This document shows positions 58,352 through 64,000 of a DNA stretch of 64,000 nt, in pieces. Position numbers and translations under genes: made by a program. The first letter of the stretch is position 1, and each line of letters begins with the position of its first letter. Location: assembly GCF_008386395.1 (NCBI RefSeq), contig NZ_CP043761.1, forward strand, positions 2,914,001-2,978,000, read 5' to 3'. The DNA is from Paenibacillus sp. 37. GTDB taxonomy: Bacteria > Bacillota > Bacilli > Paenibacillales > Paenibacillaceae. Below the pieces are notes generated by a model, which ran no database searches, was not told the DNA's origin, and worked only from the letters and a program-made list of their open reading frames with translations.

Positions 58352-59593
58352 TCATCTATTGTTCAAGCGGACAAGCAACCGTTGAAGACCGCGAAAGCCT
58401 ACATTGGAAAGCCATTCAGGCTCATCCTGTATCCATTCCATATGGGGATACCTTGCGATTAGGCGGCTCATGGCAATCTCTGTTTCCATCATCGCCAACT
58501 GGGCACCGATGCAAGAATGAATTCCTACACCAAAGGCCAGATTCCGCGCTTCATTACGTTCAATATCAAATAGATGAGGATCGGTAAATTTTCGCGGATC
58601 ATGATTGGCTGAACCGAAGCAGAACATGATCAATTCTCCCTTTTTAATCTGCTGATCTAGAATTTCCATGTCCTCAAGGGCGGTTCTTACGGTAATCTGT
58701 GCAGGGCTTTCATAGCGAAGGACTTCCTGAATGGTGCTTTTGATCAGACCCGGAGATTCTTTCAATTTCTGAAGTTGTTCCGGATGTTTCATCAGTGTAA
58801 GCATGCCATTCCCAATCAGGTTACGTGTGGTCTCATGTCCGGCGAAGAGAAGCATGGCACATTGTGCATGAATTTCTTCAATTGTCAGGTGCACACCATC
58901 ATCATCAGTTGCTTCTATAAGGTAAGTAATAAAATCTTCCTGAGGATGTATTCTTCGTTCTTCAATCACATCTGTTAAATAGGCAGTCAACAGAACCAAA
59001 AGATTTTGTGCACGCGTGACATCCTCATATGTAACCGTCATGGAACCGAACAAGTGAACGAGGCTATCTGCACATTCGGCCACACGTTCATATTGTTCCT
59101 CAGGCAGACCCAGCAGTTTCATAATGACTTTGGTGGGAAGCGGGTAAGCATAATCCCGAATCAAATCCACCTCTTCTTTTCCTTCCAGTTCATCAAGAGA
59201 GTCGTCGATCAGATCCATAATGTAGGGAGCCAGATTTTTGACCGACACGGAGAAGGCCTGGGTTAACATTTTGCGATATCTGATGTGAGAAGTGCCATCC
59301 TGAAGGGACATCCACATCGAGAACAGACGAATAAACTCCAGAATTCCATAGAGCTGTTGCTCCGAAAACTGGACGGCCCAATATTGTTGTGCCGTGTTAT
59401 GGGAAATGCGTGGGTCTGCAATGTACTTGTTTACGGTTTCATATCCACCGATGTACCAAAGTCCTCCATAAAGATTCACTTTGTGAATTTCGCCTTGCTG
59501 AATCAGCTGTCGATACACGTCATACGGATTACCGAAGAAGTTTTCATTATAGAATGTGGTTGGATCATTGACATCAATGACAGGCATTGACAA
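58352..59593 (-). CDS. Cytochrome P450, probable polyketide tailoring oxidase
   Basis: Soluble bacterial-type P450 monooxygenase, 413 aa from the preferred TTG start (59593-59591). Seen: I-helix oxygen-activation motif AGHETT, K-helix ExxR (EVLR), and heme loop FGVGIHSCIG with the thiolate Cys at about residue 361. The length is normal and there is no membrane anchor. Start choice: AAAGGAGG on the minus strand ends at 59601, 7 nt before TTG 59593; ATG 59587 is 13 nt away and possible; a GTG at 59614 would put the ribosome site inside the gene. It converges on gene E across a shared terminator and diverges from the NRPS gene. Hydroxylation, epoxidation or desaturation of the neighbouring polyketide (compare PksS of bacillaene) is the likely role, but it could serve the NRPS product. 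No ferredoxin or reductase partner is in the window. Confidence 0.92.
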   Translation of the reverse strand: MSMPVIDVNDPTTFYNENFFGNPYDVYRQLIQQGEIHKVNLYGGLWYIGGYETVNKYIADPRISHNTAQQYWAVQFSEQQLYGILEFIRLFSMWMSLQDGTSHIRYRKMLTQAFSVSVKNLAPYIMDLIDDSLDELEGKEEVDLIRDYAYPLPTKVIMKLLGLPEEQYERVAECADSLVHLFGSMTVTYEDVTRAQNLLVLLTAYLTDVIEERRIHPQEDFITYLIEATDDDGVHLTIEEIHAQCAMLLFAGHETTRNLIGNGMLTLMKHPEQLQKLKESPGLIKSTIQEVLRYESPAQITVRTALEDMEILDQQIKKGELIMFCFGSANHDPRKFTDPHLFDIERNEARNLAFGVGIHSCIGAQLAMMETEIAMSRLIARYPHMEWIQDEPEWLSNVGFRGLQRLLVRLNNR

Positions 59594-59637
59594 GTGGTTT
59601 CCTCCTTTTATCACGCGCTTTTTGAAAAATAAAGGAA

Positions 59638-59643
59638 ATTATA
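59638..59643 (-). promoter_or_regulatory. Candidate -10 box for the P450 gene
   Basis: Minus-strand TATAAT (plus-strand ATTATA) about 45 nt before the P450 TTG start. At the 17-bp position upstream the -35 region is GTATAC, a poor match, so this promoter is weak, activator-dependent or wrongly placed. Confidence 0.35.
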
Positions 59644-59702
59644 CAAAAATAGAGTAGCATGTATACTAGAATCTGTCGAGTTATCCTCAGAATATTCGCC
59701 AA

Positions 59703-59742
59703 ATTTTACTTTCATTTTACTTAATAAAGCAAATAAGTAAAT
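59703..59742. promoter_or_regulatory. TTTACTT repeat array, candidate operator
   Basis: ATTTTACTT occurs at 59703-59711 and again at 59714-59722, 11 bp apart (one helical turn). TTTACTTA at 59716-59723 also pairs with TAAGTAAA at 59734-59741, an 8-bp perfect inverted repeat with a 10-bp spacer. The array ends 4 bp before the -35 box of the NRPS promoter, a position suited to an activator or repressor. No regulator gene is visible. Confidence 0.5.
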
Positions 59743-59745
59743 ATA

Positions 59746-59774
59746 TTGACATGGAAATTTCAGGATAATATAAT
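59746..59774 (+). promoter_or_regulatory. Perfect-consensus sigma-A promoter for the NRPS gene
   Basis: TTGACA (59746-59751), exactly 17 bp, then TATAAT (59769-59774). Predicted start near 59781, leaving a leader of about 28 nt. AAAGGAAGG (59792-59800) lies 8 nt before ATG 59809. A full consensus promoter suggests strong or repressor-controlled transcription independent of the PKS operon. Confidence 0.88.
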
Positions 59775-59808
59775 AAAAGTATTCTGCTTACAAAGGAAGG
59801 ATATCGTT

Positions 59809-62800
59809 ATGATTACTGGACATTCCAATATCAGAGAGAATCCGACAGTGAAAGAGAACAGATCAGACTATCCCCGCAATCATACCATCCATCAGTTATT
59901 TCAAGAACAGGCCAGTCTGCAACCCGATGCCATTGCGGTAGCTTCAGACACCATTCAATACACGTACAAGGAAGTAGATCAGTATTCAAATCAGATTGCC
60001 GCATTTCTTCGTCAGAAGGGGGCAGACCGCACCAAAATAATCGGTATTATGTTAGAGAGATCCCCTGAAATGATAATTGCTTTAATAGCCGTTCTCAAAT
60101 CAGGGGCTTCTTATTTACCGATTGATTCCGAAACACCTGAGGAACGAGTGAATTATATGCTCAAGGATAGTGGGGCATGTATGCTACTGACATCTCATCC
60201 TCAAGAGAATTACATAGAATGTATCGGTATGGAGGTTATTCATCCCACGATCGAGGATTATCGTGACTTTCCATCCGATGCACTCACGGATATTAACCAA
60301 GCAGAAGATCCGGCTTACATCATTTATACATCCGGATCAACGGGTCTTCCCAAAGGAGTGGTCATCTCTCATCGATCAGCCATCCGTGTTGTATGTAATA
60401 CCAATTACATCACTATTACGGAACAGGACCGCATGCTTCAGATGTCCAACTATTCATTTGATGCATCAGTGTTTGAAATATTTGGAGCCCTACTGAACGG
60501 AGCCAGATTGGTCATTATTCAGAAGGAAGAGGCACTTCACATGCCCAGCCTGGCCCGGTCCATTGAAAAAAATGGGATTACCGTTATGTTCATCACAACT
60601 GCTTTTTTTAATGCTATCGTGGAACGTGAAATATCCTGCTTCCAATCGGTTCGTAAAGTGCTCTTTGGCGGAGAAAGAGTTTCGTTAACCCATGTAAAAA
60701 AAGCGCTTGATTATATGGGGGGCAATAAGCTTATTCACGTTTATGGACCTACGGAAAGCACGGTTTTTACCACATATTATCCTGTAAATGGAATTAAAAA
60801 GGAAGCGCTTACAATACCGATTGGCGTTCCAGTCGCTAATACCTCCGTTCTGGTATTAGATGAGCATGATCAACCCGTCCCTGTCGGAACAGCCGGGGAA
60901 TTATGCATATCCGGTGATGGACTTGCGCTCGGTTATTTGAATAACGATGAACTCACAGAACAAAAATTCATTCAGCATCCCTTCTTTACATCAGAACGGA
61001 TGTACCGCACGGGTGACTTGGTTCGCTGGACGCCTGAGCATACCCTTGAATTTTTGGATCGAATGGATCAACAGGTGAAGCTTCGTGGTTTTCGGATCGA
61101 GCTGGGTGAAATTGAAACCCATTTGTCCCGGCATGATGCGGTAGCAGAGGCATTTGTCATGCTGCGAACAAACGATGCAGGCCATTCTTATCTGTGTGCA
61201 TATATGGTGTTGATCCAGGAAACCTCGATTGAGGAGCTGCGTCTTTTCCTGGAGCAGAGAATACCGGAGTATATGGTACCGAGCTATTATGTCAAACTGG
61301 AGCAGCTTCCGCTGACTGCTAATGGCAAGATTAACAAGAGTGAATTACCCGAGCCGGATAGCAGTATCCATTCAGGCAGAGTTTACGTTGCTCCAACAAC
61401 GGAGTTGGAACAGCGTCTGTCCTTGATTTGGAAGGATGTACTACAGATCGAGCAGTTGAGTGTAAATGACAGTTTTGCACATCTGGGCGGTCATTCCCTT
61501 AATGCCATTGAAGTGATTGCACGGATCAATGAGGATTTAAGTTCAAGTCTGCCATTAAACCAGCTTTTCCGTCTTGGAACGATCCAAAATATAGCAACAT
61601 TTTTGGAAGAAAATAATGATGAGGATAACACGGAGGCTTACTTCACGGATCAAGGTGATCCTGCCAATATGCTTGAGCCATTTGGTCTAACGGGTATTCA
61701 GCTGGCTTATTTAATTGGACGTGACCCTGCATTTGAGATGGGTGGAGCTGCGACCAATTTTACGGTCGAATTCGAAGCCGAGGCGCATATGGATTTGGTT
61801 AATGCAACCTTGCAGAAATTGATCAATAGGCATCCTATATTACGAACAGTTGTGTACGAGAACGGGACACAGCAAATATTGAAAAGCCCACCGTTATACA
61901 CGGTAGAAGTGATAGACGTGTCAGAATGGGATACGGCATATCGTAGCTCGCAAATGGAAGCAGAGAGACAACGAATGATGACAAAAGTGATTGTTCCAAG
62001 CGAGTGGCCCTTATTTGAAATGAAAGCTTACCGAATGTCAGAGAATCAATATTATTTCTATCTGAATCTGGACCCGCTCATCTGTGACGACAGCAGCTTG
62101 AAACTGCTCATCAAGGAATTCAAATGGCTCTATGCAAACGGGGATCAGGAGCTGCCGGAGCTTCAATATAATTTCAGGGACTACGTTCAGGCAATGGCCC
62201 GTTTCAAACAGTCTGCACGTTATTTCAAGGATCAGCGCTATTGGATGGACAAGCTGGAAGACTTTCCGGGTTCTCCGGCTTTGCCGCTCAAATGTAATCC
62301 GGCAGACATAAACGTGCCCCAATTCAGCAAATTCTCGAACTTTATAACGGGTGAACATTGGAATAAGCTCAAACAGCAGGCAAGGCAGCACAACGTTACC
62401 CCAACCTCCATTTTATGCGCAGCCTATGCCTATGTACTTGCGCATTGGTCGAACCAGGAGAGATTTGGGGTCAACCTGACCGTATTTAATCGGATTCCGT
62501 TTCATGAAGATGTGAAGAGGATGGCGGGAGACTTTACAACGCTGATGTTGCTGGATATTGATGCCCAAAAATCTCTGAATTCGTTCTGGACATTTACAGA
62601 GTCGGTGCAACATTCATTGCTGGATGCATTGGATCACAGACATTATGATGGCGTTGATTTTATAAGACAATTGGGCAAAAAACATGATATGCACAAAAGA
62701 GCAGTCATGCCAATTGTATTTACAAGTGTCTTAAATGAAAATGTGGAAGATTCATTTGACGCTTTGTTTAACTTTGACCAGATCAAGTATTTCAGTACAA

Positions 62801-64000
62801 GAACCTCACAGGTTTATATTGATAATCAGGTCTATGAAATCAATGGCGGGTTGTATATCACATGGGACTTTGTGGATCAATTGTTTGAAAAAGAAGTGAT
62901 TGAATCGATGTTCCAGCAATATCTGAACATTCTGAACCAAGTGATCTCTGCAACACAAGTTACCAAGCTTGCGTTGAGTCAAGCGAGCAGGCAACTCATC
63001 AAACAGTATAACGATACGAGCAAGCCGTATACTCTGAAGCCTCTGCATGACTTGTTAACTGCAACAGCGATCAGCTTAGGAGATCGGGTGGCGATTCAGC
63101 ATCATGAACGTTCCATTTGTTACATAGAGTTGGAACGCAGATCGAATCAGATTGCCAGGTATTTGATCGATCACGGAGTACAGCGGGGCGATTATATTGG
63201 TGTGTATGGCAAGAGATGCATTGACACCATTGTGAATATATTCGGTGTGCTCAAAGCGGGAGCAGCTTATATTCCGCTTGATCCGGACTATCCGGAGGAA
63301 CGTAAGCAATATATTCGCGAAAAGGCCAACTGTAAATTTTTCATCATGCCAGAGTTATATGAGACGGAATCGTTAGAAACCTACTCTGCGGAATCCATAA
63401 ACAGCGGAGTGACGAATGATGATATGGCCTATGTTATTTTTACTTCTGGCAGCACGGGCAAGCCCAAAGGTGTGCAGATCAAGCACGGCGCAGCAGCCAA
63501 TACGATCCTGGATATGAATGAAAGATTCAACGTAACCTCCAGTGATCGAATGATGGGCATATCTTCATTATGTTTTGACTTATCCGTCTATGATATTTTC
63601 GGCGCAGTCAGCTGCGGGGCTTGTCTGGTTCTTATTGATGATCAGCGTGACATGTTTCAGCTCAAGAACGTGATGGAGCAAGAAAAAATCACCATTTGGA
63701 ATTCGGTTCCTGCTCTTATGGACATGTGTGTTGATCTGTATTCACCGGGAGAGAAGAACAACGACCTTCGTCTGGTATTGCTTAGTGGTGACTGGATATC
63801 TCTGCGGCTTCCTCAGAAAATAGTAGATGTATTTCCTGCATCTGAGGTGGTTAGTTTGGGAGGAGCCACTGAAGCATCGATATGGTCCATCTATTATCCA
63901 ATCACGGCAGTGTCTGAGCAATGGAAGAGTATCCCTTATGGTAGACCATTAGCCAACCAACAAATTCATGTGTTGAACAGACAACTTCAACCATGCCCTG
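59809..64000 (+). CDS. Non-ribosomal peptide synthetase, A-PCP-Cy-A (3' end outside window)
   Basis: Open to the right edge; 1397 codons are visible from ATG 59809. It begins directly with an adenylation (A) domain (about residues 20-525; YTSGSTGLPKG, YGPTE, YRTGD, NGK Lys), so it is an initiating subunit. Then a peptidyl carrier (PCP; Ser563 in GGHSL), a heterocyclisation (Cy) domain (about 623-1045; opening LTGIQLAYLIGR; DPLICDDSS fits DxxxxDxxS rather than the HHxxxDG of condensation domains, Asp755), and a second A domain (from about 1080; FTSGSTGKPKG) cut by the edge. The specificity residues I read are DAFFLGVVFK for A1, close to Ile-type codes, and DLYNLSLIWK for A2, the Cys code. This matches the first two modules of bacitracin synthetase, which form an Ile-Cys thiazoline. 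It has its own promoter, so it may be a separate cluster or a second arm of this one. Confidence 0.93.
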   Translation, partial: MITGHSNIRENPTVKENRSDYPRNHTIHQLFQEQASLQPDAIAVASDTIQYTYKEVDQYSNQIAAFLRQKGADRTKIIGIMLERSPEMIIALIAVLKSGASYLPIDSETPEERVNYMLKDSGACMLLTSHPQENYIECIGMEVIHPTIEDYRDFPSDALTDINQAEDPAYIIYTSGSTGLPKGVVISHRSAIRVVCNTNYITITEQDRMLQMSNYSFDASVFEIFGALLNGARLVIIQKEEALHMPSLARSIEKNGITVMFITTAFFNAIVEREISCFQSVRKVLFGGERVSLTHVKKALDYMGGNKLIHVYGPTESTVFTTYYPVNGIKKEALTIPIGVPVANTSVLVLDEHDQPVPVGTAGELCISGDGLALGYLNNDELTEQKFIQHPFFTSERMYRTGDLVRWTPEHTLEFLDRMDQQVKLRGFRIELGEIETHLSRHDAVAEAFVMLRTNDAGHSYLCAYMVLIQETSIEELRLFLEQRIPEYMVPSYYVKLEQLPLTANGKINKSELPEPDSSIHSGRVYVAPTTELEQRLSLIWKDVLQIEQLSVNDSFAHLGGHSLNAIEVIARINEDLSSSLPLNQLFRLGTIQNIATFLEENNDEDNTEAYFTDQGDPANMLEPFGLTGIQLAYLIGRDPAFEMGGAATNFTVEFEAEAHMDLVNATLQKLINRHPILRTVVYENGTQQILKSPPLYTVEVIDVSEWDTAYRSSQMEAERQRMMTKVIVPSEWPLFEMKAYRMSENQYYFYLNLDPLICDDSSLKLLIKEFKWLYANGDQELPELQYNFRDYVQAMARFKQSARYFKDQRYWMDKLEDFPGSPALPLKCNPADINVPQFSKFSNFITGEHWNKLKQQARQHNVTPTSILCAAYAYVLAHWSNQERFGVNLTVFNRIPFHEDVKRMAGDFTTLMLLDIDAQKSLNSFWTFTESVQHSLLDALDHRHYDGVDFIRQLGKKHDMHKRAVMPIVFTSVLNENVEDSFDALFNFDQIKYFSTRTSQVYIDNQVYEINGGLYITWDFVDQLFEKEVIESMFQQYLNILNQVISATQVTKLALSQASRQLIKQYNDTSKPYTLKPLHDLLTATAISLGDRVAIQHHERSICYIELERRSNQIARYLIDHGVQRGDYIGVYGKRCIDTIVNIFGVLKAGAAYIPLDPDYPEERKQYIREKANCKFFIMPELYETESLETYSAESINSGVTNDDMAYVIFTSGSTGKPKGVQIKHGAAANTILDMNERFNVTSSDRMMGISSLCFDLSVYDIFGAVSCGACLVLIDDQRDMFQLKNVMEQEKITIWNSVPALMDMCVDLYSPGEKNNDLRLVLLSGDWISLRLPQKIVDVFPASEVVSLGGATEASIWSIYYPITAVSEQWKSIPYGRPLANQQIHVLNRQLQPCP
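59866..61610 (+). other. NRPS loading module: A (Ile-like) - PCP
   Basis: The A core runs about 59866-61385: A3 at 60325-60360; the FDASVFEIFG specificity region near 60460; the GRS-A-aligned residues D, A, F, F, L, G, V, V, F plus Lys. Nearest code I recall is bacitracin Ile (DGFFLGVVYK); Val or Leu cannot be excluded. The PCP Ser codon is 61495-61497. No condensation domain precedes, as expected for a starter module. Confidence 0.8.
61676..64000 (+). other. NRPS module 2: Cy - A (Cys), truncated by the window
   Basis: Cy domain about 61676-62945, with the DxxxxDxxS signature (first Asp codon 62071-62073, second 62086-62088, Ser 62095-62097). It would condense the starter with Cys and cyclise the thiol to a thiazoline. 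The A domain starts about 63040; FDLSVYDIFG near 63575, WNSVP, LLSGD and GGATEASIW give the Cys code. The sequence ends before the A-domain C-terminal core, so any oxidase or PCP lies outside. Confidence 0.85.

Larger units (their letters stand above)
59594..59808. other. Divergent intergenic region between P450 and NRPS genes
   Basis: 215 bp, strongly AT-rich compared with its neighbours. It holds the P450 ribosome site (59601-59609, minus), a candidate P450 -10 box, three TTTACTT-type elements, a perfect sigma-A promoter and the NRPS ribosome site. No small gene is apparent. Confidence 0.8.

Noticed and set aside
59594..59614. GTG 59614 as the P450 start
   Set aside because: It would place the AAAGGAGG ribosome site inside the coding region. 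TTG 59593 has 7-nt spacing and keeps the full P450 fold.

Overview
The window is almost entirely one assembly line: five consecutive plus-strand genes (here called A to E, about 58 kb) for a trans-acyltransferase (trans-AT) type I polyketide synthase. The left edge cuts gene A inside a ketosynthase (KS). I count 13 KS domains and no acyltransferase domain, so malonyl loading must come from a separate AT enzyme encoded outside the window. Strong GGAGG-type ribosome sites, a textbook sigma-A promoter, TTG/GTG starts, intermediate GC and Bacillus-like trans-AT architecture suggest a Bacillota organism, most plausibly Paenibacillus or a relative. This is inference, and I do not recognise the specific product.

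Layout (modules numbered W0 to W12 by their KS). Gene A (2-4090, partial): W0 KS-KR-ACP, then the KS of W1. Gene B (4104-15797): W1 DH-ACP-KR; W2 KS-DH-KR-ACP0-ACP; W3 KS-KR and the first third of a C-methyltransferase (cMT). Gene C (15794-25813): rest of that cMT and ACP; W4 KS-DH-KR-ACP; W5 KS-DH-KR. Gene D (25925-46000, 6691 aa): W5 cMT-ACP-ER; W6 KS-DH-KR-ACP0-ACP; W7 KS-DH0-ACP; W8 KS-DH0-KR-ACP; W9 KS-DH-KR. Gene E (46011-58283): W9 ACP; W10 KS-DH0-KR-ACP; W11 KS-KR-ACP; W12 KS0-ACP and a terminal thioesterase. A bidirectional terminator follows.

Read by collinearity, the chain gains a hydroxyl (W0), a W1 extension with DH and KR, an alkene (W2), an alpha-methyl-beta-hydroxyl (W3), a unit whose KR lacks the catalytic Ser (W4), a saturated alpha-methyl unit (W5), an alkene (W6), a unit without KR (W7), a hydroxyl (W8), an alkene or hydroxyl (W9) and two hydroxyls (W10, W11), then release by the TE.

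Beyond the PKS, a convergent cytochrome P450 gene (58352-59593, minus) is a likely tailoring oxidase. A divergent non-ribosomal peptide synthetase (NRPS) gene (59809 to the right edge) begins A-PCP-Cy-A. Its specificity codes read as an aliphatic residue (Ile-like) followed by Cys, as in the thiazoline-forming start of bacitracin synthetase. A 215-bp intergenic region holds a perfect sigma-A promoter and repeated TTTACTT elements.

Most notable: a cMT domain split between two overlapping genes; twin carrier domains whose phosphopantetheine Ser is Pro; a KR with Ser replaced by Ala; and three pairs of 1-2.6 kb near-identical module segments that look like recent duplication or gene conversion. 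I saw no tRNA, rRNA, insertion sequence or CRISPR array.
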